Below, in pieces: positions 10,656 to 23,024 of a stretch of 64,000 nucleotides of DNA. The notes under the pieces are model-generated. The model was not told the DNA's origin and searched no databases. It was given only the letters and a program-made list of their open reading frames with translations. Source of the stretch: Macrotrachela quadricornifera (taxonomy: Eukaryota > Rotifera > Eurotatoria > Philodinida > Philodinidae); assembly GCA_022393335.1 (NCBI GenBank), contig JAJEKB010021607.1:460910-524909 (forward strand). The letters are read 5' to 3'. Position numbers and translations under genes: made by a program. Position 1 is the stretch's first letter, and the number at the start of each line of letters is the position of its first letter.

Positions 10656-13203
10656 CTAACTAGGATGTAAATCAGTACGTGTATCCATTTTTGGATGTTT
10701 TATATGTGGACAATCTTCATGTCCATTTTGTATTTGTTGCGTTTTCCAAAGAAGATCATATTGAATATCTTCTGATACTACTGAATCTTGTTTATATAAT
10801 GGATGTGATAGAACAAATTGTCGCATCCATGAAGCATTTGTCAATAAAGTTCCTTTTAAAAATAAAATAAATTGAATATTTAAAATAAAGATAAAAATAA
10901 CCTGCAGCTCGTTTTGATACAAGTAAAAGATATTGTTCGATAGTATGTCTTGTATCAGCATCAATATCTTCTATTGAATCAATATATTCTCTTGCAAGTG
11001 GAACAAGACCATGAAAATTATTTGTACCATTTATAATTTCATTCATTAACATTTCAGATACATCTGTACCAGATCGAAAATAAAATTTTTCTTGACGTAT
11101 TGAATCACGATGATGAGCTCGATTCATATTTTCATTTACTTGTGATATTGGAATTGTTAAATCAAGATCATATGTTATTATAACTCGTGTTATTATTGCT
11201 AAAAATACTACAAGTGCTGCATTTCCAAAATCATTCATTTGTAACTAAATTATTTTAAAGAAAAAAAAAAAGGAAATTTTTTTTTGTTTTTATTTATATA
11301 TTTACATCCATTGGTCGAAATTCTACTCTCCATCCCATTGAATCGCCATCTAAAGGTGGTGGTTTTAATCTTAAAGTATTCCATACAAGAGAATTCATAT
11401 TCTAAAACAAAAAAATAGAATTTATTTATATAAAAACTAATCTAATAAATGAATATACTTCAAAATGATATGAAGATGTATCATCAGTTGGATGAAGAAA
11501 TTCATTTAAAATTACAAGTGGATCACGAATAAATAAATGACCAAAATGATAAGATAATGTTTCAGGCATTCCTATTATTTATTTTTTTTTTTTAAATTTA
11601 AATAAAAATTAAATTTTTTTTTAACAAACCATGTTCAATAAGTTTTGAAACAACATTTTTATCAATTACAAGATCAAGATCATTTAAATGTTTATGTTTT
11701 TCAGTTAAATAACATGGAGTTGAACTATAACGAGATGAAAGTTTATTTTCATTTTTTTCTTTAATTGTTCGATCATCAGCAGCTTCACTTATTATATTCC
11801 ATCGACAATCTATTTCAGATAAATAACCACGCCATATTGGACTTGCAGCACTTAAACATAACTAATTAAGAGAAAATATTTTGAATTTAAGATATGAAAA
11901 AAAAAAAGATCTAGAATTTAATTAAATATTACCATTATTGGACATAATGGTAATAATTGATCATAGAGATGAAGACTTTCTTCAAATGATTCAGCTTGAA
12001 ATGTTACTTGAAGACAACAACAACCCCAACCAGCTGTTGAACTATCCAAATGAATATGATCCTCTTTTAAATCCGGATCATCTTTGAATAATTCATCACG
12101 AAATGGTGATGACGTACATGTATCTTTGAATACTAAAAACTCAGACATTGATAAGAATAGTAATGTATAATTCTTCTTTTTTTAGAAATAAAATTTTATA
12201 TAATATTTCTATACAAATGTCTAATTTTAATTAAATCTAGTAATAAACTAACGTATTTATAACTATAAGAAAAATATTGACTATATATGTTCATAGTATT
12301 TTTTGTTTCTAATTTGAATAATAAGTTATTTTGATTAAACTTACTTGGAATATTAATTGATGCTTTTGATTGACGTCGTTCACTAGTATTTGCTGATAGA
12401 GATCTTTGAATAGAATACATGATGAAAAAAAAGAAGAAGAAAGAACACTTTGACATTACAAAGTTCGTGGATGAATAGGTGAAATAAGTGAATCTGGAAA
12501 ACACAAAGATTTTTCAACTGAATAAGTTGAACCATAAGTTATTGGTGGATGAGCATATTCACCTTCTCCATATCTTTTAATTAATAAAATATATCAATCA
12601 ATCAATATATATATGGATTTACCTTGGAAATGCAGCTATATTTAAAATATATTCACAATCAGATTGTTCAGATAAAAGTTTTTGTATTTGTTCTCTTCTT
12701 AATCGCATATTTGCTTCAACTGTATTAAAGTGAGAAGGTAAAAATCCATAAGGTTGTGATGGAACACCTTCAATAACAAAATCACATGCTTCGGGATGCC
12801 AAGCTATACGACATGCTCTTTAAATATTCCATAAATATTATATATATATATATATCTATACATAAGAATATTAAATCCTTACTCATCTTCAATTTTTCCA
12901 TTTAATTCATGTATAATTGGTAATAATTTATGTGCTTTCAATAATAAATAAACTTTTTTATTTTCATGATCAAATCTCACTAAAGTTAACTCAACCTGAA
13001 ACAATTAAAATGGATAAAAAAAAAAAAGAAAAAAATTTTCATCAATATAATACCTCATCTCCCCATGTAAATGCATCCTTTTGGCGAAGTTTACATTTTT
13101 CATAAACACATATAAGTTGATCTAAACTATAACCTCGTATTTGTTCAAGAGCATCCTTTATTTCCGTCCATGTTAAAGGACGGCCTTCAGATAATAGACC
13201 CAT
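10656..13203 (-). CDS. GCLC: Glutamate-cysteine ligase catalytic subunit
   Basis: Eleven exons (13203..13054, 12995..12883, 12817..12623, 12573..12460, 12403..12345, 12132..11933, 11861..11630, 11571..11459, 11401..11306, 11244..10902, 10852..10656) join in phase to 603 residues; animal GCLC is ~637. It catalyses the ATP-dependent joining of glutamate and cysteine, the first and rate-limiting step of glutathione synthesis. Landmarks: start MGLLSEG, the metal-site region WGDEVELTLVRFDHENKKV, HFNTVEANMR, INIPIFKDT, CCCLQVTFQAESFEESLHLYDQL, IDCRWNIIS, GWRVEFRPMD, and TRVIITYDLDLTIPISQVNENM. The C-terminal part is shorter than in vertebrates. One splice (exon 5, 59 bp) is small, and the intron before exon 6 is the longest (212 bp). 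Very secure identification. Confidence 0.96.
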
Positions 13204-14773
13204 TTGTAGCAGTATAAAAAGAAAAATGTTTATTAACTATAATAAATATAGCGTACATATGTGGTTTTGTTTTTTTCTTTCTTCCTTTTACTTTTACTCA
13301 CATGATATATGCATTGCGCAGATGAGATGACGGTAAAACGTTGACGAAAAACGCAAAAAAATTTCAATGGCGTAATGTTTTCATGTACGTCATAAGGAAA
13401 CAATTTTTGAGTACATCATAAAAAATACATCTTTTTTCTTGGACAAACGAAATATTTAATTCATTTCTTATCAATAATGTTTTTTAGAAATAAGATAAAA
13501 CATATTACTCGTGACATGCATCTCTTCCATATTAATCAAGATATCTAAAGAAATAATATTTTCAATCATTTTTTTATTCACAGATTCTTCTTTTTCTCAT
13601 GAATAATAATTATTACTGCTATTGTGTTATTCTATTTGAACGATTGCACTTGTTGACATATTTGATTACGATCGAGCAAAAATAAAAACCAATCGTTAAT
13701 AATCAGTAATCGATAATAAAAAACATAGTCATTGCTAATATTAAAATAATATTTCATAATGACGTTTGTGATATAAAATATTATGACAAATATAAAAACT
13801 AAAACAAAAATTTATCTTCTATTTGTTATTGTCTTAGATTAAAAGAAAAAAAAATCAAATATATCTTAATACAGATTGTTATTTACAAGAAGGATATTCA
13901 CTTTTAAAGTTAATCTTATTATAATGCCGAAAGTTAAAGGTTATTGACAATCACCAAATGATACAAAAATAATCAATATTAGTAATATTCGTTTCAATCA
14001 ACATGAATAATTCTTTTCTTTTTTGTATTACAAAATCATGAAAATCTAATGATCTATATTAATACAATTGACATATTCAAGATGAACACTAAACTTGTTT
14101 TCTTAAATAGACTTAAGTTGTTTCAATTATTTGTATAAGAACAAAAGAATATATAATCATATTTCTTTTATGTAAATGTCAACAAATAAGTATAAGATCG
14201 ATAGTAAACGAAGATTAATAGGCGACAATAAATGTCATTTAAGATGTTTTTTTAATTGATACATAGATCAGTTGGTATGAAAAGGACAAGAGAAAAGTAA
14301 AGTTAGATATTGACATAATGTCCTTGAGAATATTATTATATAAGATATATATGTTATTAGTATCGAAGAAAATATCGAGAGAAAAAAAAAACTAGAGGAA
14401 TGTTAACAATGCTTGGTATCTCATACACCAGTTTAATTGCGTTGTATGTAGGTCACACACGCTCTACGACTAATTGAATCTGAGTTGTCGCTTTTTTTTT
14501 GCCACCGGGCTTAGCCGTCATCGATCACCCGAGCGAGAGAAACTTGTTCTTATATGGATCATCATTTTGTTGAAGCGAATCGAGCCGAGAAAGAAGAGAA
14601 CAATCAATGATATTAGTACGACGAAGCACTTTCATATTCATGATTAGTCAGGCAAAGTTACTCTTATCAGAAAAAGAAGAAGAAGAAGAAGACGAAGACG
14701 AAGACGAATAAGAATAAGATGCGTCGACAGCTGCAATTGATGATCTATTCAAATTAAAAGGCATATGTAGAAA
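13204..14773. other. Divergent intergenic region, promoters of GCLC and the GPCR
   Basis: No coding exon is seen. The region separates two divergently transcribed genes. A GA-rich, GAA/GAC microsatellite at ~14670-14710 lies directly upstream of the GPCR start and probably belongs to its 5' UTR. A less AT-rich segment at 14430-14600 may be the core promoter/5' UTR of the receptor gene. Confidence 0.4.
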
Positions 14774-16110
14774 ATGATCTTGCCAGGAATTTGGTGGCTA
14801 TCTTTTGTATGTTTTTTAACTTTATTGGGTAATGTACTTGTTATATTAGCTGTTTATCGTGAAACATCACTTCATTCAGCAACTTATTATTATATTGCTT
14901 CATTGGCTGTAGCTGATCTTTGTGTTGGAGTTGTTGTTATACCATTAGCTATTTTTTTTGAATTAGTAACATCAATACCATTTCGTTTTTTATGTCATTT
15001 ATGGCATATAACTGATATTGGAGCATCAACAGCATCAATTCTTGCTTTATGCGTTATTGCACTCGATCGATATATAGCAATAACTTCACCTATTCGATAT
15101 CCAAGATCATTTATAGCTCGTCATTCATCTATTGTTATTGCTGCAATATGGTTTTGTTCAATGATTATTGCTGGTCCAACAGTTATGATTTTAGGAGAAC
15201 GAACCAATTTAAAAGGTTATCAATTAAATATATATATTTATATACGAAAAGAGATTTTATTTTCTATTATTTTAGCTTTAAATATAACCATATTAAACGA
15301 TACAATACATGATCGATGTGAATTTCCTTCTGATCCAGTGTTTATTGTTGTTTCATCTCTAGTTTCTTTTTATATTCCACTTATCATAATGGTATTTGTT
15401 TATGGACGAATATTAATGTTTGCTCGTCGACAAATGGCAGCATTACGACAAGGTTATAAACGAACAACAAGTGGTGAAACATATCAATTATCACCTTTAG
15501 TACCTCGATTTTGTTTTCGAACACAAAAAAATCGTACTTTATCAACAGCAACAACAATTGAAAATGTTAATGCTGTTTCAAATACACCTGAAACAATAAC
15601 ATTAAGGATACATCGTGGAAAATATTCTCGATCTCCATCACTTCCTCCAATAGTACCAAGACGTTCTCGCGTTAGTCATGTATCATTTCCTGTTATATTT
15701 ATACGTCGTTTACGTAAACTTCGTCGTACGCGAACATGGTCTCGTTTTTCACGTGAACATAAAGCAACAAAAGTATTAGGAATTGTTATGGGTGTATTTA
15801 TTGCTTGTTGGTTACCATTTTTTGTTTTTTTTCTTCTTACTGGAGTATTTAATCTTCGTGTTGAAAATTCAAAAGAACAACTTTTTCGTTTATTTACTTG
15901 GCTTGGTTATACCAATTCAGCTGTATGTTTTTATTACATTATATCTGTTTATTTATATTTTTTATTTTATTTATTTAGCTCAATTTTGTTGTTTATGTTT
16001 TAACATCACGTGAATTTCGTTTGGCATTTATGAAACTTCTTTGTCCTCGTCTTTATATACAACGTTCTTTAAAACAACAAATTCGTAAACAACAACCACA
16101 ACGAGTATGA
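14774..16110 (+). CDS. Class A GPCR of the biogenic-amine type
   Basis: Exons 14774..15215, 15276..15922 and 15979..16110 give 406 residues with seven membrane segments. Class landmarks: N20 in TM1 (GNVLV), D48 in SLAVADL (D2.50), C74, D81 (D3.32, exactly seven residues after C3.25, the amine-binding Asp), DRY 98-100, serines in TM5 (VVSSLVSFYIP), CWLPFF in TM6, and WLGYTNSALN in TM7. Together they point to an aminergic receptor (dopamine, octopamine/tyramine, adrenergic or serotonin type); subtype cannot be set by eye. The TM7 NPxxY motif reads NFVVY, missing the Pro. The third cytoplasmic loop is long and basic. The first intron is 60 bp, a multiple of three and without stops, so retention would insert 20 residues in extracellular loop 2. 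The N-terminus is very short: an in-frame stop precedes the ATG, unless an upstream exon exists. Confidence 0.9.
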
Positions 16111-16729
16111 AACTTCACACTAAAGTCTTATATTAAAACAACCGATCTACTAGAAAATTTTATCTGATCTGATTTATTCTACTGTATATATTATTATATC
16201 ACTTAATATTCACTAGAGATTTTTATCTTGTTACGATCAAAAATTTCAATGATAAACAATTCATTATGAAAAAAACAGGTGATCATATGATTAGGTTTTT
16301 TTGTTGATAATAATTATCATAAGAAAATCATCGATGGTAATGAAATGATTCATATAATATTTCAAAGAAAAAAATTCTTGTGTCAAATAACTTTTTCTTA
16401 AAGTTGATATTTTTAAACAAAAATAATAAAAAAAACAAAACAACTTCATAGATATTGATTATATTTACTTTAATAATATTGATTTTGAGTAATTTAAACT
16501 TGAATAGATGATATAAACAAATGACCGAGAGAGAATATGTTCAAAAATTTTTATTAATAATGTGCTCAATAATTGTAATAGATATTTAGATTTTTGTTGA
16601 AATGAATTGAACAATAGAATTTAATACCTTTGACATCTATCGTAGCTTTAAAAAAGTATATATTAGGGTCATATGCTGGTTGTTTGAGCTCAATTTTCAT
16701 CGTGTTACAGTGAGTGTGGATTGAGATAA
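16111..16729. other. 3' UTR and intergenic, nothing recognised
   Basis: Follows the receptor stop codon. AT-rich, with no exon or repeat recognised. Confidence 0.4.
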
Positions 16730-17071
16730 TTAGAAGATAGTACCAGGTTTGATCAAGACATCTTGTTCCCGAAGAAATTCGAATATAGATTGAAAAAGCA
16801 TGGCATTTAACTGATTTATGGCCTGGTACATGCCAGTAGCATTTGATATCCCGGAAGATGATATTCTGGTGATGAATCTTTCGGCAAGACTATATAATGT
16901 TAATGTTGAAAGATAGGCCTTGCTCGTAGTCTTTTTTTCAACTTTCTTTTGCTTAGAATTGTCAACCCTATTTATCACTTCCAAGCATTTTATTCCAACG
17001 CTGGTTTGTAAGATGAATCGACTATGCATTGAACTAAATCTAGCAGTGTGTGAAGTCGAAATCATATTCAA
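16730..17071 (-). CDS. Doubtful open frame, 113 residues, unknown
   Basis: A single open frame in sequence that is less AT-rich than its surroundings. The product has no signal peptide, membrane segment or family motif I know. It has a mid-length basic stretch (KQKKVEKKTTSK) and an amphipathic C-terminal half. No splice-linked second exon was found. It may be a remnant of an old gene or chance; kept only because of its length and base composition. Confidence 0.2.
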   Translation of the reverse strand: MNMISTSHTARFSSMHSRFILQTSVGIKCLEVINRVDNSKQKKVEKKTTSKAYLSTLTLYSLAERFITRISSSGISNATGMYQAINQLNAMLFQSIFEFLREQDVLIKPGTIF

Positions 17072-19237
17072 AATATAGGAAATTTTAACTTAAGCAAATC
17101 ACTATCGCTGACACAACTAAAAGATTTTCTATACATCGTTGATCATCTAGAACAGAACTCGATGGATTTTTAATTCCGATTATATCGAATGTTACTCTAT
17201 CTTATTCTTTCTGTATGATTTTCCTCACTGTTTTTTTCATTCAGTAAAGGATCCGAAACGATATTTATTTATTTTCAAAGATTTTATTGTTTATCAAAAA
17301 TTACAAAAATGTCGAGCTTTGACTGATTTGGTCGACATTTATTAATCGTTTTTACATTTATAAATCGATCTATTTCGAACCCTTCAGTAGTACATATCCT
17401 ACGAAGACAAGTTGCCATAGCTTGTTGTTAAACTCCTCTTATGACATAACGTAAGCTTCATTATTCCCATTCAATAAATCGTTAAGTCAGAATAAGTTTA
17501 ATAATCAGTAGAAATCTGTCTTTAAAGTGTAAATGTTTAATAGAAATGTTGCAAAATAATTATTACTGATATTTATGTGTCAGCTAATGAGCTGTTTGTT
17601 TTTCAAAATTTTAACTTTATTTGTGGAGATTACGGTAAATCTATTAATCAACGGTGAATGACGAAGTTTTTCTTTTAGATAATAAACATCCTGCGGGTGA
17701 AAATATAAGAGTAAATTAAATGAAAGCAAGATAAAAATAGAAACTAAAAGAAATATAAATGAATTATTTTTTTCTTTTTATCTTGATCACAAGAGTGTTA
17801 ATAACCGTGCATAAATAAGTTACAAATATCACTAAACTTTTCAAACTTTTAACTGTCATTTTTAGTTTTTTGATTATTGTTAGATTATAGTTTTCTTATT
17901 ACAAGAAGAGAAAAATTAATAAAGAATATAAAAGTACTACACATACTGAATGTAAAACACGAACAGACTCATATTGTGTGTAAAAGCATAGTTCAATTAT
18001 GAATATGTTTTATTCTGTTTAGTACGCTAATAGTTAACATAATTTTATACAAAAACATTACATATATTTACAGTTTCACATAGAAAAAAAAATACTGGGA
18101 GTCTTAAATAACTAACTAAGCTATCTTATTATGTCAATTTGTATTCGAGAAAAAGAAAATTCATTGAACAGAAGTTTATATATTAGCATGGCTGAACTTG
18201 CAACACTACAATAGTTATATTCTAATTGTGAACGAGATCACTATCTCCTTCTTTTTTTTCTATCTACCGCAATATATATTGTTTATTAAATAAAATGGCA
18301 AGTTTTCATAACTCACATGACAAACTACAGTATTAGATCATATTATAATTGATTTAACAAAATAGTTATAATTATAGTATTTCTCACTAGTGCTCTCTAA
18401 CTAGTCTTTATTGATATAATAACTAGAGTTAATATATTCTTTTTAACAATATTCATATAGGCAATTGATTTCAATCACTATAATCTCTTGAATTGTTGAA
18501 CCGACAATATATCTGGAAATATTTGATATCCGATTGCAGTTTAACACGTCTCCTTTAATCGTTTGAAATAACTTATGTTAAGACCAGAATATAGTTTATA
18601 AAAAAGACTACTATTAAGAATGTTGAAAATTCTAATCCAATTTTCAATACTGATATGTGTAATCAAACAAAACTAAGAAGATGAAATCAAATAATTGACA
18701 TAAATAAATCTTCTATTTGAATCATTTTCAAGTGATGTATTTATCTATTATAGTCAGCTAACTACTACAGTTCATAATGAATATTCATGTTAAAAAAGAG
18801 TGTGTTTTGCATTCAATTGTTATTGCATCTGCTCAAATAAATTAAGTATTCGCTAATATTAGTCGGCTTGGGCCAATCTACATCAAGTGATTTCTAATAT
18901 TGTACACAAATGAAACGAGAGGAAAATCAGATCATTTATATTGAAATAAAAAAATCTTGAATTCATAGATGATTAATCACTATGACCAATATTGTAACGA
19001 ATACATTAGCTTGTATAACAACTAGAAAAAGAATTCAATATTTTTAAAGTTTTCACAATGAAAAAGTTATTAACATCCACAGTGTACATAAATCGTATCT
19101 TCAGATGTATAGTGTGCGGACAGTTTTTTTTTCCAAGTTATTCAAATGACTGAAAAGTATATACCAATATTTTGAGATAGACTAACAAGAAAATAGATTT
19201 TATTTAACATAAATTTTTATTGTTCAAATTAAATGTA
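17072..19237. other. Long AT-rich intergenic stretch, nothing recognised
   Basis: Both strands were read for exons with normal splice signals; none was found. No tandem repeat or RNA gene was seen. Confidence 0.4.
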
Positions 19238-20150
19238 CGGTTGGAAATAATATTATTGTAGGAAGTATCGACTATAATTTCCAATAGAAAGATACTGAAT
19301 TTTATATCAAATGAAAGCTCATCAAAAATGACCTTTATTGAAACTAAATAGTAAGGATTATACAAACTCTTTAGTATTGAACTTAAAAAAGTTGAAGAAA
19401 TTGAATACTTTTTTTGCAATAGAAAAGTAAAGTGTTATTAATTAAAAAATGAAGTAATATTTTTCTTGAATATTTTTACATGGTTCGATAGAGCTCGTTG
19501 AGCTCTACAAAATTGTATAGATGGAAAAATTTATAAATAAAACTGTTTAAAAAAGTTATTTTGTTTATGCAGACGAAAAATAGTGAAATTTTCAACAAAA
19601 TTAGCCTTTTTTGATTATTTTTACTGTCTCAGGTTTTTTGAAATATACTCATTCGATATAGCGTGAAAAACTGCATCCAATGAATATGTTTTCAAACATC
19701 TTACATAATTATACTAATGGAAAGCAGCTGAATTAAGCATAAAAGACCATTGTTTTTGTCCCCAAAAAAGGTCAAAAATGCATATTTTTTTTATATTATT
19801 TTTTAGACAGTTTTTAGTGAATTTTAATCCAACAGCTCTATTTAAAAGTGTTTTTGTGTATACAATTTTTTAGAGCTCAACGAGCTCTATCGAACCATAT
19901 AAAAATATGCCAGAAAAAAAAATATTACTCCATTTTTGAATTACTGCCACCTTACTTTTCTACTGTAAAAAACGGTATGAATTTTTTTCATTTTCTTTTT
20001 TAAGTTCAATATTAAAAAGGTTGCATAACCCTTCCTAATTAATATCAATAAACTTCATTTTTAACAAGCCTTCAATTGATATAAAATTTCATTATTTCTT
20101 CTATTGAAAATTATAGTCGATACTTCCTGAAATAATATTATTTCCAACAA
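19238..20150. mobile_element. Fold-back element with ~300-bp inverted arms
   Basis: Left arm ~19238-19545 and right arm ~19845-20150 are reverse complements with ~80-90% match. Anchors: GGAAATAATATTATTGTAGG against CCTGAAATAATATTATTTCC at the outer ends, and GAGCTCGTTGAGCTCTA against TAGAGCTCAACGAGCTC at the inner part. The ~300-bp loop has no coding potential. Target duplication could not be defined, so the exact ends are approximate. Open frames within it are shadows of the arms. Confidence 0.8.
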
Positions 20151-21479
20151 TGTATAATAGATTCATATAACCTTATCTAATAATAAAAATTAATTAGTTT
20201 ATTTTAGAATTTATCCAATCAATAAGAAAGAAATAATCTATGTATAGCGACATCTTCCTAAAGACAAAGGTTAAAAGGAGGACAAAACACATTATGATAA
20301 ATTAACATGGCCGAATTTATTTAGTTAAATATTGATTTGAAAAAAAAATTTCCAGTGAGTCTATATAAGGAAGAACAATATAATTCATTTATCTGTCAAT
20401 TATTTATTATAAAAATTAATAAATTAAAAAATGAATTAGTGATTTATCTATTTATATTTTTCATCTAATGGAACAATTAAAATAATATGCATTGATGCAT
20501 AATAAACAACAAGCAATGAAAAAATTTTCCTACTTGTTTATTTACTTTATTTGTCATTGAAATTATTATTTATGTGATATTACTTTTTTATAAAAAAAAA
20601 AACAACAACATATTCGATGAAAAAAGAAATGAGAAACTTGAGATAAAACAATGAAATGAAGAATAAATTACTTGTTTATATCTTCAAGGTTATTTTTGAA
20701 TTAATGAATTTTAAACTTTATTAATGGTAAATAAGAATATACCCCATTTTGTTTTTTTGTTTTTATTATAAAAACTATCGCTAACCGATGGTTTTGTTCG
20801 ATTATTTTTTATTATTTTTATTTAGATTTGCTTCAACAATTAGTCGAAATCTAAGTATAAATTTATACAGGAAAAAATTTTTTTTTTATATATCTAGATG
20901 TGATTGACCAACTAATAAAAATGTAAGTGTAAATTTCTAAAATAATAACATAATTTTTTTTATTTAGATATAAGGGTGAGAGAGTAATGATAAACAAACG
21001 TAGGTTAATCGTCGGTTTTTGGCCGATTCGAAAAATATGGGAATGAATTACTAATGCAAATTCAACTCAATTATTAAACTTTTCTTTTTCTAGATTTTAT
21101 TCAATTAATTAAATTAATGACGGGTAATCAAAATTATTCCTGTTTTTGATTTTTATAAAAGAAAAAAAACATAACTATTTTTTAATTTTTTTTTTTTTTA
21201 ATTTTTTTTTGGGTTTTTTTTTTCCTCTATTTTTAGATTTTTGTCTCCTCTTTTATTCTATCAAATCTTTCGCTGTGACTAAGCGAGTCTACAAAGCCGC
21301 TCCTAATTATGTGAGTTAGAAAATAGAGAAATTACGAGAAAAAGTGAGATAATTCCATTTTTTTTCCCAAATCGCGTTTTTTTTAAACATAAACTTTGAT
21401 TCATTGAAAATAATAAAAAAAATAAAAATCAAAAAAAGAACAAAAAAAATTTATTTTGTTTTTATATTTTTAATTAAAG
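20151..21479. other. AT-rich upstream region of the RRM gene
   Basis: Contains long T/A runs. A conventional donor GTGAGT follows a short less AT-rich segment at ~21245-21310 and could end a 5' UTR exon of the RRM gene. No upstream RRM-coding exons were found. Confidence 0.35.
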
Positions 21480-22326
21480 GGATAACGGTACGACAAAATC
21501 CCAACAACAAGCAAGCAGTACAAATGAATATACAGGAGGAGATTATTCATCCCAACAGTCTAATGAACAAAGAACTGAATCATACCCTCAACATCAAATT
21601 TCAACAACTGTTACAACAAATCGACCATCAATGAATTCATATGGAGGTGGACAATCAATAAGTTCTAATGGAAGTAATGCAAATCCATCAGGAAGTAGTA
21701 CATATAAATTAAAACAACAAAGAAATTATGGAAATAACCGTTTTGATCCATTGGGTGCTCAATCAGCTGGTTATCAAGCACGAAATGCTGCTCAGCTTCA
21801 AGGTCAATGGAATAATGGAGTTGCAGCTGCTGTTGCTGCAGCACAATCAACATATGGAGCATTTGGAAATCCATTTGGTCTTCCACATCATTATCAACAA
21901 CAAGCTGATATGTATGCTGGATATTATGGTACACCTCAACAAACATCTTATGGACCACCAGGTGCTCAACAAGCTGTTTATGGTGAATATGGTCAACAAG
22001 TTATACCACCGGAATCTCCTAAAGGTGGTCATGTTGTTTATATTTATGGTATTGGACAAAGAGCTACTCAAGAAGAAATTTATGCTCTATTTCAACCATT
22101 TGGACGCGTTCTTCGTGTTGATATTATTATTGATTTTAATACTGGTTTATGCAAAGGGTAAATTTTTATTGTTTTTCGTTTTTTTTTGTAATATATTATT
22201 TATTTGTTTTTATTTAGATATGCATTTGTTGCTATGGAACAATATCAAGAAGCTCAGATGGCAATTCAAAGTTTAAATGCAACTCCATTCCATGGACGAC
22301 AATTACAAGTTCGATTTAAGACATAA
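21480..22326 (+). CDS. ELAV/Hu-type RNA-binding protein with a single C-terminal RRM (5' end uncertain)
   Basis: Two exons, 21480..22157 and 22218..22326. The frame is open from an acceptor (TTAAAG, 21479); the first in-frame ATG is 21631, giving 211 residues from there, or 50 more Gln/Ser-rich residues if an upstream exon supplies the start. The N-terminal ~125 residues are low-complexity (Gly, Gln, Asn, Tyr, Ala). The C-terminal RRM has RNP2 VVYIYGI and RNP1 KGYAFVAM (split by the intron). It ends LQVRFKT, closely like ELAV RRM3 (RDFTT.KCKGFGFV ... LQVSFKT). ELAV proteins normally have three RRMs; RRM1 and RRM2 are not visible upstream. Role by family: binding U/AU-rich RNA to affect splicing or stability. 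It could also be a different single-RRM family. Confidence 0.75.
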
Positions 22327-22670
22327 ATACATTTCTGTTTTGTGTTCTTTTCTTTCTTTATCAATAAATCTGATCGTTCCAATCTCGTGCTAGAGGCTAA
22401 AAAAGAAGAAGAAGAAATGCCGGATATGAAAAAGGATGTATATTTCTCTCATCCTTTTATTATTCGATCAGAATAACATACTGATGATGTCATCTGCCCA
22501 CTTGTCCGTCCATGATCGATCGATCGACTCATCGGCTATAAACTTGTTTCCTTTTCTTCTCTCTCTCTCAAACCCGATTAGTCGTGTGATTCGCGCTCGT
22601 ATATAATTGACTATATATGATTCTAGTAGAAGCATCAATGAATGCGTCCTAGAATCACTAATATTACAAA
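22327..22670. other. 3' UTR of the RRM gene and promoter of the peptide precursor gene
   Basis: A CT-rich microsatellite-like run (TCTCTCTCTC) at ~22559-22570 and a higher-GC segment at 22490-22600 precede the peptide precursor. No exon seen. Confidence 0.35.
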
Positions 22671-23024
22671 ATGTTTCTCCTTATTCTTGTTCTACTTATA
22701 TCGATTCCACTTGTTTCACCATCTTATCACATTCCGAAACTTGGACGATATCACACATTTCTTAGAATTGGTAAACGACATTTTACAGAACCTTGCATCG
22801 ATACATCTTTATGCGTATTAAATCAACAAAGTTTGTGATATATTTTCTTTATTGAAAAATTTTCATTTATTTATTATTTTTAATATAAAGGAATACCAAT
22901 AAAATGTGTTGTATTTTTCCATCGGAATATATGTTGGTCACAGTTGAGTGAAGAGAAAACAATGCATGAACAAGATTCGAGACAATATCATCTCAATAAT
23001 CGTATATTTAAAGACAGTACATGA
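22671..23024 (+). CDS. Candidate neuropeptide precursor (amidated FLRI-type peptide plus four-Cys C-terminal part)
   Basis: Exons 22671..22830 and 22891..23024 join in phase 1 to 97 residues. Residues 1-17 are a strong signal peptide (MFLLILVLLISIPLVSP). Directly after it comes SYHIPKLGRYHTFLRI followed by GKR (34-36), a textbook amidation plus dibasic cleavage site; release would give a C-terminal FLRIamide. An earlier GR at 25-26 could allow a second cut. After KR the rest has four cysteines: C42-x5-C48, then C-x8-C in exon 2. One amidated peptide directly behind the signal peptide with a Cys-bearing C-terminal peptide is the layout of SIFamide and luqin/RYamide precursors. The peptide itself matches none of these that I know. 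Inference: a neuropeptide or peptide hormone of unknown receptor. Confidence 0.7.

Noticed and set aside
10656..11238. Two separate small genes on the minus strand near 10.7-11.2 kb
   Set aside because: They are consecutive exons of GCLC read through a short intron; joined in phase they match the C-terminal part of the enzyme.
21665..22276. Open frames overlapping the RRM exon in other frames and on the minus strand
   Set aside because: Codon-repeat shadows of Gln/Ala-rich coding sequence; the RRM frame has clear RNP motifs and an in-phase splice.
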